Shown: positions 51,207 to 60,380, numbered from the stretch's first letter. The stretch: DNA of 64,000 nt from Limibacterium fermenti (GCF_041902845.1 NZ_CP159486.1:1984001-2048000), one strand, 5' to 3'. Program-made: numbers and translations. The notes: generated from the sequence alone by a model not told the origin.

Positions 51207-52897
51207 ATCAGTGTAACAAGTATATACTCGTTTCTCTTTTATGCCTAAGCATACAACAAATCTCTTATTCTCAAAAGTATATATATCCCGTCGATATTCC
51301 CCCTGCTTTAAGTGCAAACTTCGGCGAACTGCGCGGCAATCATTTTCATTCGGGTATCGACTTCAAGACCCAACAAGTACAGAATAAGCCTATTATAGCG
51401 ATAGAAGACGGCTATGTGTCGCGCATCAGCGTGTCGCCGGGCGGCTATGGCCTTGCGCTTTACATCGATCATCCGGCAACAGGCCACACAAGCGTCTACG
51501 GCCACTTGAACAGCTTTTCGAAAAAGATTGCCGATTATGTCAAACGCCATCAATACGAACAGGAAAGCTTCGCTGTCGATTTATATCCTTCTGCCGGAGA
51601 ATTACCGGTAAAACGAGGCGAACAAGTGGCGTTGAGCGGCAATACCGGCGGATCGGCCGGACCACACCTACACTTCGAAATCCGCGAGACCCGTACGCAG
51701 GATCCTTTGGATGCCTTGGCATACCTGCCGAAAATAGCCGATACGCAAAAGCCCGATCTCCGTGGAATTGCCATTTATCCGGTACAAGGCAAAGGCATCG
51801 TAAATGGCGGAACAAATCCTTTACGACTGACTGTGAGAAAAGATAAAACAGGCAACCCTCTTCCTCCGGCGCCTGTTCATGCCTGGGGGCGAATCTTTGC
51901 GGGAGTGAAAGCGTATGACCGTATGAACGGGCAACAAAATATCTACGGAGTGAAATTCGTTCGTTTATTTGTCGATGATAAGTTGATTTTCAGCAGTGCC
52001 ATGAATCGTTTTCCGTTTGAGCAGACCCGGATGATCAATTCGTTTGTCGACTTTGAAGAGTGGCGTCAGCACAGAGCGTTTTTCATGAAGTCCGTCATCG
52101 AACCGGGCAACACGCTCCCACTCTATCCCTCAGCCCAAAACGGTTATATCGATATTACGGAAGAACGGGATTATCGACTTCGGTATGAACTTGAAGACCA
52201 CTCGGGCAATATGCGCGCCTATTCTTTCACGATAACGGGCAAAAAACAATCGATCCCGTCGATGCCGGCGTGTAAAAACCCGATGGATTGGAATCAGAAC
52301 AATTGGTTTATTCATTTCGGATTTTTACTCAATATTCCTCCCGGAAACCTTTATTCGAGTATCTGCTTTCAATATAATTCGTCGAAAGCACCGGGTTATT
52401 ATTCCGACGTCCATCAAGCGCATACCATGCCGGTGCCGTTACATAAAAGTGCTTCGATGTGGATAAAACTAAATACGGATGTGGCTGAAAAACGAAACCG
52501 TTATGGAGTGGTTCGTATCGATCGTAACGGTTCCGACAGTTGGATCGGCGGCAAATACGAAGACGGGGGAATCGAAGTATCTATCAGGGAACTGGGAGAC
52601 CGGTATGCCGTGAGTGAAGATAGTATCGCCCCGAAGATTATCCCTATCGAACCGGAGAAATGGGCATCGGCAAAACGTATCCGTGTGCGTTTAACAGACG
52701 ATAAAAGCGGTATCGCTTCGTTCAGGGGAGAAATCGATGGAAAATTCGTCTTGTTCACACATGATGTTAAATCATCAGTATATACCTATCTATTCGACAG
52801 CGAACGCCTTGAACGAGGCAAGCGGCACACCTTCGTTTTTACCGCATCGGATGGCGTGGGGAATACGGCGGAATACCGGCAGGAATTTAATTATTGA
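51203..52897 (+). CDS. Exported M23-family peptidoglycan metallopeptidase
   Basis: 564 residues with signal peptide ending SYSQ. The LytM/M23 domain (about 30-185) has both zinc motifs: HSGIDFK (HxxxD) and GPHLHFE (HxH), so it should cleave peptide cross-links or a periplasmic target. The remaining 380 residues are beta-rich Ig-like modules (FVRLFVDDKLIFSSAMNRFPF, DYRLRYELEDHSGNMRAYSFTI, IRVRLTDDKSGIASFRGEIDGK) that probably position substrate. It is translationally coupled to coaBC by the 4-bp overlap. Just behind it is a short palindromic patch TTGCGGA-CTTGC-TCCGCAA. Confidence 0.93.
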   Translation: MNQCNKYILVSLLCLSIQQISYSQKYIYPVDIPPALSANFGELRGNHFHSGIDFKTQQVQNKPIIAIEDGYVSRISVSPGGYGLALYIDHPATGHTSVYGHLNSFSKKIADYVKRHQYEQESFAVDLYPSAGELPVKRGEQVALSGNTGGSAGPHLHFEIRETRTQDPLDALAYLPKIADTQKPDLRGIAIYPVQGKGIVNGGTNPLRLTVRKDKTGNPLPPAPVHAWGRIFAGVKAYDRMNGQQNIYGVKFVRLFVDDKLIFSSAMNRFPFEQTRMINSFVDFEEWRQHRAFFMKSVIEPGNTLPLYPSAQNGYIDITEERDYRLRYELEDHSGNMRAYSFTITGKKQSIPSMPACKNPMDWNQNNWFIHFGFLLNIPPGNLYSSICFQYNSSKAPGYYSDVHQAHTMPVPLHKSASMWIKLNTDVAEKRNRYGVVRIDRNGSDSWIGGKYEDGGIEVSIRELGDRYAVSEDSIAPKIIPIEPEKWASAKRIRVRLTDDKSGIASFRGEIDGKFVLFTHDVKSSVYTYLFDSERLERGKRHTFVFTASDGVGNTAEYRQEFNY

Positions 52898-52966
52898 AAT
52901 TTTTCGTCGTTGCGGACTTGCTCCGCAATCCCCTTTCTTCAAACAGCACGCTATCGGTTTGACGGA

Positions 52967-53152
52967 TTAGAGCACTGCAGTGATTTTACGCACCTTGTTA
53001 AGCTTTTCAATAAACTGATGATTCCGTTTGGTTATAAGCATATTGTAACGTGCTTGCATTTTAAGAAGCGGTTCAGCGGGTAAATCCAGAGCAGCTTTCA
53101 ATATCTCACCCGGATGAGTGGGATAATAGGGTTCGATATTATTTGCAATCAT
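52967..53152 (-). pseudogene. HigA-type antitoxin with its helix-turn-helix deleted in frame
   Basis: 61 residues. The first 20 (MIANNIEPYYPTHPGEILK) are the normal N-terminus of Bacteroidales HigA/XRE antitoxins. The remainder (AALDLPAEPLLKMQARYNML ... IEKLNKVRKITAVL) is the normal C-terminus. The roughly 43 residues between, which hold the HTH (typically KEE...GISQRKLAEQMGI...FE), are missing without a frame break. It can no longer bind DNA as such. A toxin fragment precedes it on the same strand. Confidence 0.75.
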
Positions 53153-53187
53153 ATTAGGGTCGACGCCCGGAATAGTAATTATAATTA

Positions 53188-53337
53188 TTATTTATAATCG
53201 TTCGATAAATTCTTTATTCTACATATTATAGCAACTGGTTGATTGCCGACTATTTTTTCTTCAAACTCAAGACGATATTTGTCATTTATTCTTACGGATG
53301 ATAAGCCGAACTTATCGCCCCTCAACTTTTCATACAT
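53188..53337 (-). pseudogene. C-terminal fragment of a RelE/HigB-type toxin
   Basis: 49 codons: MYEKLRGDKFGLSSVRINDKYRLEFE ... IICRIKNLSNDYK. The SVRINDKYRLEF core and LSNDYK tail match the second half of RelE/ParE/HigB toxins (usually about 90-100 residues). The N-terminal half is absent; a stop lies six codons upstream in frame. It is 35 bp upstream of the deleted antitoxin, in the normal toxin-antitoxin order. A TATTTTTG box is at 53384-53377 on the same strand. Confidence 0.65.
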
Positions 53338-53376
53338 AATGTAACGAATTGTATTTTACCCACGCAATTATATCTA

Positions 53377-53384
53377 CAAAAATA
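53377..53384 (-). promoter_or_regulatory. -7 box of the decayed toxin-antitoxin locus (TATTTTTG)
   Basis: A perfect TAnnTTTG on the minus strand about 40 nt before the truncated toxin frame. Confidence 0.4.
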
Positions 53385-53429
53385 AAATGTAATTTAAGTC
53401 AGGATAACGGAAAGACCATGCATTTGCAG

Positions 53430-53505
53430 ATTTGCTAATTTACTCATTCGCTAATTTACTCATTTGCTAATTCGCTCATTTGCTAATTCGCTCATTTGCT
53501 AATTG
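53430..53505. repeat. Minisatellite of 15-bp units (GCTAATTCGCTCATT type)
   Basis: About five near-identical 15-bp units built from TTGCTAATT[TC][AG]CTCAT. The right end overlaps the last codons of the metallophosphoesterase gene, which ends within the array. Confidence 0.85.
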
Positions 53506-54700
53506 ACAAATTTTTCTTTTTCAAAACGATAAGGGTAATTTCGGGAGGCATCCCTATGCGAATGGGAATGCCGACATACCCGATTCCGCGATTCACATAC
53601 AGATATTGATTTTTCTCACGATACAGTCCTTCCCATTCGGGATACATGACCGAAATCGGCGAGTAACGCAACGCGCCGGTCGCAATGCCTACCTGTCCCG
53701 CATGCGTATGTCCCGACATAGAAAGGAAAATTTCCGGTTTCTTCCCGACAACCTCCTCCCGCCAATGACTGGGATCATGCGTAATGAGTATCTTCATCCG
53801 GTGCGGATCGGACCCGGCCAACGCTTTGTTCAGATCGCTGTAATCGTTGAAGTGTCCGCCTCCGAAATTCTCCACGCCAACCAGCGTCAGCGTGTCGCCC
53901 CGATTCTCAAGTTCGACATGTTCGTTGAGTAGCAGCCGGAAGCCCATATCCCGGATATTCTTTTTAATCTGCTCGAAGTTTTGCTCCTTGGCCGTAGCCG
54001 ATTTCCATTGGGTATAATCACCGTAATCATGATTACCCAATACGGCAAAGTTCCCCTTGCGAGAGGAGAGTTGCCTGAAATAAGGCTCCCATCCGTACGT
54101 TTCCTGATGATAATTATTCACCATATCCCCGGCAAAGACAATGATATCGGGATTCGATTGATTAATCATTGTCGCAATCGGCTTCATAATGCCATATCGC
54201 CGATCCCAATTGCCCAAGTGAAAATCAGCGAATAAGGCGATACGATATCCGTCGAATCCTTCGGGCAGGCCTTCCACTTCAATGACTTGTTCTTTCAAAT
54301 AAAAAGCGTCGCATGTAACAAATACGCCATAGACGAATATTATCGTAAAGATAAGGGCGAAGCCGACACCGACAAAACGAAACACCCGGCCTTGACGCCG
54401 AAAGATTTTATTGAAGGCGTAATTCAGATAATAAAAAAGAATATACAGGATTTTCGGAGTGTACAGCAAAGCAAAAGCGACAAATATCCATGTCACTCTC
54501 GAAAGATACTGGAAACTCTCGTTATGTATTATGCTATACCGTAGATAGATGAAGGTAAGAATAAAAAGAATGCCGGGTAAAAACCAAGCTTTTCTCAGCC
54601 ATGGACGAACGCCATGTTTCTTCATCTTAACATAAAACCATACGTCGGTGGCCAAAATCAACACTGAAAAAGCGATGATGGCCGATAAATACACTGCCAT
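53492..54700 (-). CDS. Membrane-anchored metallophosphoesterase
   Basis: 402 residues. Four N-terminal membrane helices (about 2-21, 39-57, 69-92, 107-130) precede a calcineurin-like phosphoesterase domain with ADFHLGN, AGDMVNN, LGNHDYG, THDPSHW and SGHTHAGQ, all metal ligands present. The family resembles YkuE-type membrane phosphoesterases, and some relatives act on lipid-linked or UDP-lipid substrates. The substrate here is unknown. The C-terminal residues NLSISK are encoded by the start of a minisatellite, so the end of the protein may vary between strains. Confidence 0.92.
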   Translation of the reverse strand: MAVYLSAIIAFSVLILATDVWFYVKMKKHGVRPWLRKAWFLPGILFILTFIYLRYSIIHNESFQYLSRVTWIFVAFALLYTPKILYILFYYLNYAFNKIFRRQGRVFRFVGVGFALIFTIIFVYGVFVTCDAFYLKEQVIEVEGLPEGFDGYRIALFADFHLGNWDRRYGIMKPIATMINQSNPDIIVFAGDMVNNYHQETYGWEPYFRQLSSRKGNFAVLGNHDYGDYTQWKSATAKEQNFEQIKKNIRDMGFRLLLNEHVELENRGDTLTLVGVENFGGGHFNDYSDLNKALAGSDPHRMKILITHDPSHWREEVVGKKPEIFLSMSGHTHAGQVGIATGALRYSPISVMYPEWEGLYREKNQYLYVNRGIGYVGIPIRIGMPPEITLIVLKKKNLSISK

Positions 54701-54711
54701 AAAAAAATTAC

Positions 54712-54782
54712 AAATTACGAATGACTAATCACTAATTACTAATTACTAATTACAAATTACAAATTACAAATTACAAATGACG
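54712..54782. repeat. Minisatellite of ATTAC(A/T)A units
   Basis: Eight or more short units of the ATTACTA/ATTACAA type (54715-54777), followed by two copies of a 14-bp unit GGAGACCGATGACC (54790-54816). No gene in the array; it lies between pncB and the phosphoesterase. Confidence 0.8.
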
Positions 54783-54816
54783 AATTGACTGGAGACCGAT
54801 GACCGGAGACCGATGA

Positions 54817-55992
54817 CTAAACCAAGCCTAATGTTTCCTGTGCAAGGCGTATTTCCCGCTCGCTGCCGGTATGCTTGCCTTCGACATCCGATAATTTAAT
54901 GCACTCTTGCCAACGCTCTTTAGCCGTCATCTTACAACGGAACAACTTCATGACGATGTTCATGCCCTTGATGTTGTTCCCTACATCGTTGGTAAGATTG
55001 GTTCCGATACCGAAAGTAACCCCTATCCGGTCGCCACAATAATTCTTGATCTCGATCGCCTTATCGACGTTGAGCCCGTCGGAAAAAACCAAATATTTAA
55101 GCTTGGGATTGACACGTAGCTCTTCATAACGGCGGACCACTTTATCGGTAAAAACAAAAGGATCGCCGCTGTCATGGCGGAGGCTGGTAAACAAAGCCGC
55201 ATGCTTTTTGCTGAAGTTACGCAAAAAGATATCCGTGGTGTACGTGTCGGTGAGCACGGTGCCCAAATCACCGTCGTACGCATTTATCCAATCCTCCATA
55301 GCCATATAATTGGCCATTTTATAGCCGTAGATCGATCCGTGAAACTGTACCCATTCATGCGGATGGGTACCGGAAACATTCACTTTATGCTTATACGCCA
55401 GATAGACATTGCTCGTTCCGAAAAGACTGTCGCCGGCATGCTGTTTAAGCAATTCGGTAACGCGGTCTTCAATATCGAAACTGAACCGGCGGCGCATACC
55501 GAAAAGCGAAAAAGTGATATGCTCTTCCTTCATTTTCCGGGCCTTTTCGATAGCCGACTCTTCCATATACTTCAAATCGGGTTGTTGTCCGGTTTCACGG
55601 AAATAAAGTTCCGATATGGTAGCTAGGACAGGCGTTTCCCACAAAGTCACGCGATAAAGCAATCCCGAAGCTTTGATATGCAGTTTGTGATCCTCCATCC
55701 ATACCTGTACTTCAGCCGGATCAAAACGAAAACCTTTTAAAAAGTCGATATAAATAGGCGGAAGATACGGCAGACTTTTCCGCACGAAAGCTTCTTCATC
55801 AATCGTCAGTGCGAGCGTTGACATTGTCTCCAGTTCCCTGCGCACCAACAGGTCGAAACCATCCGGATAATCGCCGTTGCTCCGGTCGACAAACTCAAAC
55901 TCTCCGTAGGCGCGCGGAAAGAGTTTACTATACGCATAGCTGGTAGTGAATTTATAAAGATCCGTGTCGAGGATACTTTTAATGATACCCAT
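54817..55992 (-). CDS. pncB: Nicotinate phosphoribosyltransferase
   Basis: 391 residues, normal for PncB. It begins MGIIKSILDTDLYKFTTSYAYSKLFPRAYGEFEFVDR. Conserved blocks are FDLLVRRELETM, GTSNVYLAYKHKVNVSGTHPHEW, MANYMAMEDWINAYDGDLGTVLTDTYTTDIFL, RHDSGDPFVFTDKVV, VFSDGLNVDKAIEI, and the phosphoribosyl-binding FGIGTNLTNDVG. It makes nicotinate mononucleotide from nicotinate and PRPP in NAD salvage. It stands alone; the start is ATG 55992. No clear TAnnTTTG box was found in the 500-bp gap upstream, which otherwise holds only AT-rich sequence up to the 56.43-kb palindrome. Confidence 0.97.
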   Translation of the reverse strand: MGIIKSILDTDLYKFTTSYAYSKLFPRAYGEFEFVDRSNGDYPDGFDLLVRRELETMSTLALTIDEEAFVRKSLPYLPPIYIDFLKGFRFDPAEVQVWMEDHKLHIKASGLLYRVTLWETPVLATISELYFRETGQQPDLKYMEESAIEKARKMKEEHITFSLFGMRRRFSFDIEDRVTELLKQHAGDSLFGTSNVYLAYKHKVNVSGTHPHEWVQFHGSIYGYKMANYMAMEDWINAYDGDLGTVLTDTYTTDIFLRNFSKKHAALFTSLRHDSGDPFVFTDKVVRRYEELRVNPKLKYLVFSDGLNVDKAIEIKNYCGDRIGVTFGIGTNLTNDVGNNIKGMNIVMKLFRCKMTAKERWQECIKLSDVEGKHTGSEREIRLAQETLGLV

Positions 55993-56426
55993 TTTTTTCT
56001 CTTTGTCGTTTTAAAATGATTAATGTTTACTAAACGTTTTAAATCGAAATCGGTTCGGAAAAGAAACGGAAAAGTATGGTAAGCGGCCTGTCTAACCGTT
56101 TCAAGCGTTTGACGGGAATAAAAGAATAAGAACATTAGCGTTGTCTACGCAGTTTTTCAATACAAAATGGCGCAAAAACACGACTCACTACTGAAGATGA
56201 TCAAAAATTTGATAAGTCTTTTTGTCAAAATATCGACAAACTCAAATGTAAAATCATTCTCTGATAACAAAAATTCAACTCCGATTGCTCCTGTTAAATA
56301 GGATGAGATTAATCCGGTATAAATTCAATCGTTAAATTTCAAATAATAAATACATCATAGTAAGAGCCTTATGCATATTTAGGCGTTAAATTTCATAGGA
56401 GTATACTTTTATAAAATTAAATACCA

Positions 56427-56461
56427 TATCTTTGTTACGAATATAATATTATATTCGTAAC
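56427..56461 (+). promoter_or_regulatory. -7 box (TATCTTTG) followed by a perfect 28-bp palindrome
   Basis: TATCTTTG (56427-56434) is a perfect -7 box. A 28-bp perfect palindrome (56434-56461, arms GTTACGAATATAAT) begins at its last base and covers the expected transcription start. It is either an operator or a 5'-terminal RNA hairpin of the lipoprotein message. Confidence 0.65.
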
Positions 56462-56493
56462 AATAATTTATTCACTCGATTAATTTTCTTATT

Positions 56494-57488
56494 ATGAACA
56501 AGATGAAAAAAACTTTTTTTTAAAGTGTAAAGTGTTTACTCTGTTTACATTTATTATTTTCATTACCTCTTGTAGTAATGACGAGAGTTTTATTGAACAA
56601 ACAGATTATGTCAATGTAATGGGTGATAATGTAGAATTAAAAAATAATACATTATCGTTCAAAAATCAAGAAGAATTGCAGAATTTACTGAACAAAATTA
56701 AAAATCAGGGAAAAGTTTTAACAAGACAGGTGACAAAAGATGTATATATTTATATACAGGATAAATCTTGGAATATCGATGGCTTTGAATCACTCTATGA
56801 TATATATCAAGACGCGATGAAAAATGCTGAATATTATTATGATAGAGACGGCGGTTATGAGGAATTTAAACAGAAATACAGTGCCCTCTATTTTCCTGAA
56901 TATAATGATGATTATTCAGCGTATCTTCCAATCAGTGATCCTGCGTTATCTAAAATTGTGAATTCAAATGGCGATGTTTATATTGATGATAAAATTGTAA
57001 ATATGAAAGATATTAATACATACAAACAATTAGTGGATTTGGAATTAACCTTCCCTGCTGAAACTACTGAAAAAGCTTTGAAAACAAGAGCAACAGACCT
57101 GAATGGCTATTATATCATCTCCGTTAATGAAATGATATATAGTGATACGGGTAAGAGAAGGAACCAAATTTCTTTAGACAACACTACATATGAACCACTT
57201 AATAATCTACAAGACCGTAAACATATCTCCGGTAAACATCATTTTAGAAAGAAGGGGTTTCTAGGAGCTTGGTATAACTATTCCTCTGAAGCTTGTGTTG
57301 GAACTGACCAAAGATTAAAGCATGCTCCTGCCCCAGTTAAAGGAGATCCTTCTTTATCTTATGACACGGGGTCTTCGCCATTGGATTATCACGTGGCTTA
57401 TGTTGTAAGGAAAGATAATAGAAATATTACATCTGATTTCAGCGCTTGGCACAGAGGAATAGGATATTGGTCAATTATATCTTTATGA
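56494..57488 (+). CDS. Lipoprotein of unknown function, signal peptide split by a poly-T frameshift
   Basis: The body (318 residues from GTG 56532) contains lipobox IFITSC, then SNDESFIEQTDYVNVMGDNVELKNN and the Bacteroidales motif YLPISDPALSKIVNSNGDVYIDDKIVNMKDI. It resembles DUF4848-type lipoproteins as I recall them. Upstream, ATG 56494 reads MNKMKKTFF then stops, because the tract AC-TTTTTTTT (56514-56521) has eight T. With nine T the frame would read MNKMKKTFFLKCKVFTLFTF into the lipobox, a textbook signal. Without slippage, translation must start at GTG 56532 (MFTLFTFIIFITSC, no positive charge). Codon use is much more AT-rich than its neighbours, suggesting transfer. Confidence 0.7.
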
Positions 57489-57696
57489 TTATCAAATATC
57501 AATTATGAGTGCACTTGGAAAAGTCCCAAATAAGAGAAAGTCATTTTGTAAAAGGCTGTTTGTCAAGTCTATTTTCTATTGATTTTCTTCAAAATAATTA
57601 AAGTGGACTCGATTATTAAAACATTCATAAATATCTATAGAATCATTATGAATATAAGGGTCTTAATTCCTCATAACGTTTAAAGAGTTTATTGTG

Positions 57697-57732
57697 ATAA
57701 ACAGAAGCGAGGTTAACCTCGCTTCTGTTTAT
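57697..57732. terminator. Perfect 36-bp palindrome, bidirectional terminator
   Basis: Arms ATAAACAGAAGCGAGGTT and its exact complement meet without a spacer; in RNA this forms a long GC-centred hairpin ending in TTTATATTTT. It lies 12 bp before the IS5-type element. The region 57489-57696 holds nothing else recognisable. Confidence 0.75.
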
Positions 57733-57749
57733 ATTTTCATTATTAATTA

Positions 57750-59383
57750 GGGTCTGCTGAACAAATGGTCTTTATGCTTAAAATCAGCAAAATAAGTCCT
57801 TTATAATTTGTATAACTGCAATAAAATGAGTATTTTTACTCCATAATGCTTGCAATTTATGATACGATACAAGAGTCCCCTGCAACTTTCAATTTCAGAG
57901 TTCAAGATGCCTTTCGAGGCAAAATTGGATGAGCATAACCGTTGGGTTGTGCTTTCAAAAATAGTACCCTGGGAGGAGTTTTCGCGGCTCTATTACAAAA
58001 ACTTCAGGAGCAACCGGGGTGCGCCCACCAAGGATGCCCGTCTTGTACTGGGAGTGATTGTCATCAAGCACATCATCAAGGCGGACGACCGTGGAGTGAT
58101 CGAGATAATCCGTGAAAATCCTTACATGCAGTATTTTCTCGGACTCGAGGCTTTCACCCATGAACCGGTAATGACACCATCACTGTTGGTATCCATCAGG
58201 AAGCGCATCGACCTGGATGTGTTCGAGTCTCTGACGGATGATCTGATAAGGAAGGGATTGAGACTCAAAACCGGGTCGCAACCGGATGATACCGGCATGA
58301 AAGTAGAGGATGAAGGTGATAATGATGATCAGGCCCCGCATCCGGGGAACAAGGGGAAGCTCCAGATGGATGCAACCGTCTGTGACGCGGATATCAAGTA
58401 TCCCACCGACCTGGACCTGTTGAACGATAGCCGTCAGAAGGCCGAGGAGCTGATAGATGAACTGTGTTTGAAGTTGGACCTTCAAGATAAACCCCGTACC
58501 TATAGAAGGGTTGCCCGTAAGGATTTTTTGAACGTGTCAAAAATGAAAAGAAAACCGGCCAACGTGTTACGCAAGGCCATACGCAAGCAGATCAACTACC
58601 TGAAACGGGATATAGGTTCCATCAACAGGATACTTGACAGCATGGGGGATACGCCGATTCCTTTCGACAGGATGCAAATGAAATATTTTTTTGTCATCCA
58701 GCACTTGCTGGAACAGCAGGAAACAATGTACAGGAAGAGAAGCCATCAAGTGGAGGACCGCATCGTTAGCATTCACCAGCCGCATGTCCGCCCCATCGTC
58801 CGTGGTAAGACGAAGGCGAAAACGGAGTTTGGCGCCAAGATAAATATCAGCCTGGTGGATGGATATGTCCGGGTGGACCATTTTGACTGGGATGCCTTCA
58901 ACGAGGGGCAGGATCTCCAGGCACAGGTTGAACGGTTCAGGGAACTGACCGGGAAGTATCCGGAGTTGGTCCAGGTGGACAAGATTTATCTCACCCGGGA
59001 GAACCGCCGATTTTTGAAAGAGAAAAGGATCCGGTTCACCGGCGAGCCACTGGGCAGAAAGCCGGTGAAGGAAAGCAAGACCGCGTATCAAAAACGTAAA
59101 GAGCGACAGCAAGCGGCCGAACGCAACCAGGTTGAAGGAAAGTTCGGTCAGGGCAAGCGTGGATATAATCTCAATAATATCCGGGCTAGATTGTCCACTA
59201 CGTCAAACAGTTGGATAGGAGCTATCATTTTTGTGTTGAACCTGATCCGGCACATGAGGGATATCCCTCTATCTATTTTTGTCCCGATCCTATCAAACAT
59301 AATGAAACTGAGAAATATAAACTTGCATTCCGTTAAGCCACAAATGAGATTTTGTGCATGAGCGGGAATTAATAAGCAAACCC
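57750..59383 (+). mobile_element. IS5-type insertion sequence
   Basis: Ends GGGTCTGCT (57750) and AGCAAACCC (to 59383) are inverted repeats with one mismatch, flanked on both sides by TAATTA (57744-57749, 59384-59389), a possible 6-bp target duplication. Because TTAATTA is itself palindromic, the true end could be up to 3 bp further out. Length about 1.63 kb. Confidence 0.7.
57850..59361 (+). CDS. IS5-family DDE transposase
   Basis: 503 residues. An N-terminal DUF772-like domain (RSNRGAPTKDARLVLGVIVIKHI ... MQYFLGLEAFTHEPVMTPSLLVSIRKRI) is followed by the DDE core: first Asp in LQMDATVCDADIKYPTDLDLLNDSR, second in VQVDKIYLTRENRRFL, and Glu in RNQVEGKFGQGKRGYNLNNIRARL. The basic middle (RKAIRKQINYLKRDIGSINRIL) and the long spacer are typical of the longer IS5/IS1182-like enzymes of Bacteroidota. 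The frame is intact and the ends are present, so it may be active. Confidence 0.92.
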   Translation: MQFMIRYKSPLQLSISEFKMPFEAKLDEHNRWVVLSKIVPWEEFSRLYYKNFRSNRGAPTKDARLVLGVIVIKHIIKADDRGVIEIIRENPYMQYFLGLEAFTHEPVMTPSLLVSIRKRIDLDVFESLTDDLIRKGLRLKTGSQPDDTGMKVEDEGDNDDQAPHPGNKGKLQMDATVCDADIKYPTDLDLLNDSRQKAEELIDELCLKLDLQDKPRTYRRVARKDFLNVSKMKRKPANVLRKAIRKQINYLKRDIGSINRILDSMGDTPIPFDRMQMKYFFVIQHLLEQQETMYRKRSHQVEDRIVSIHQPHVRPIVRGKTKAKTEFGAKINISLVDGYVRVDHFDWDAFNEGQDLQAQVERFRELTGKYPELVQVDKIYLTRENRRFLKEKRIRFTGEPLGRKPVKESKTAYQKRKERQQAAERNQVEGKFGQGKRGYNLNNIRARLSTTSNSWIGAIIFVLNLIRHMRDIPLSIFVPILSNIMKLRNINLHSVKPQMRFCA

Positions 59384-59624
59384 TAATTATATGATTATTT
59401 ATTTAGAATATAATTTGAGTGAAGTGAGAAAATGCAAAAGGATTTATCCATTTGAGGATATATTGGAAAATACTATATGTCAAAGAGTTTCCTCTCGTTA
59501 ATATTACTAATTAATTTAAAGAACGGGGATATAATTTCTTGACTTGTTACAAAAATGACAGATATAAAAATGATAATAGAATTTCATAATAAACAACGGT
59601 TCTCAATTCGATAAGATTGCACTA

Positions 59625-60380
59625 ATGAAATATACAGATATAAAAAAAATATGGATTGCTATTCTCCTTCTTTATATATACATCTTGCCGATAATCTGTC
59701 AAGAACGTCGGCAAGATTCCTTAACTATTCAACGTTCCCCAATACATACAGAAACACCTACCGTATATAGTCCCATCCCTGAATGGGAATTCAATTTATC
59801 GAGACCCGAAATAATTAAGGGGAAACCAATACTCGAAGAAGCACCTGTTATCTACCGGATGCCTTCTGTCCCAGCCCTTTCCATCAGCAGCTATCACCTA
59901 TTTTTTTCGAACGCTGTAGATCCCAACGCAATACTATTTAGGACAGACAATAATAGCCCTCATGCCCTTTACCTATATGGCAGGGTGGAAGAAATACCCG
60001 GAATAGCCATTGTAAATAGTGCAACGGTCGGCATTATCTTGCAGCCAACCGAATATTGGAATATGAATGTAGGTGGGTCTGCGTATAGATTCAGGAATTT
60101 AAAAGGATTATATAATGACTTTACAATAAACGCTTCAACCCATATAGAAATTTCGGATATAATCGGATTAAATATTTTCGGAAGTTATTCGACTAACGCA
60201 AGACTAAACGCACATCCAGGGGAACTTAAGTATTCCCCATTTGCCCCAACTACACATTATGGAGGAAGTATTCAATATCAAAAATCCAATAAATTCAGCT
60301 TAGAAACCGGAATAAAACGAGAACTTAATGTTTGGACAAACGAATGGGAAAGTATCATTTTCATTAGATCTAATTTTTAG
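59625..60380 (+). CDS. Exported protein of unknown function, beta-rich
   Basis: 251 residues with an N-terminal hydrophobic signal (KIWIAILLLYIYILPIICQ). A proline-rich stretch (SPIHTETPTVYSPIPEWEFNLSRPEIIKGKPILEEAPVIYRMPSVPA) precedes a C-terminal half with alternating beta strands (NSATVGIILQPTEYWNMNVGGSAYRF, FTINASTHIEISDIIGLNIFGSYST, KFSLETGIKREL) that looks like a partial outer-membrane barrel. I do not recognise a family. It lies behind the IS5-type element in an AT-rich patch with no clear promoter; the 240 bp upstream show only loose matches. Confidence 0.55.
   Translation: MKYTDIKKIWIAILLLYIYILPIICQERRQDSLTIQRSPIHTETPTVYSPIPEWEFNLSRPEIIKGKPILEEAPVIYRMPSVPALSISSYHLFFSNAVDPNAILFRTDNNSPHALYLYGRVEEIPGIAIVNSATVGIILQPTEYWNMNVGGSAYRFRNLKGLYNDFTINASTHIEISDIIGLNIFGSYSTNARLNAHPGELKYSPFAPTTHYGGSIQYQKSNKFSLETGIKRELNVWTNEWESIIFIRSNF

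Noticed and set aside
53430..53505. Short regular repeats considered as a CRISPR array
   Set aside because: Units are contiguous 15-mers with no spacers and no cas genes nearby.
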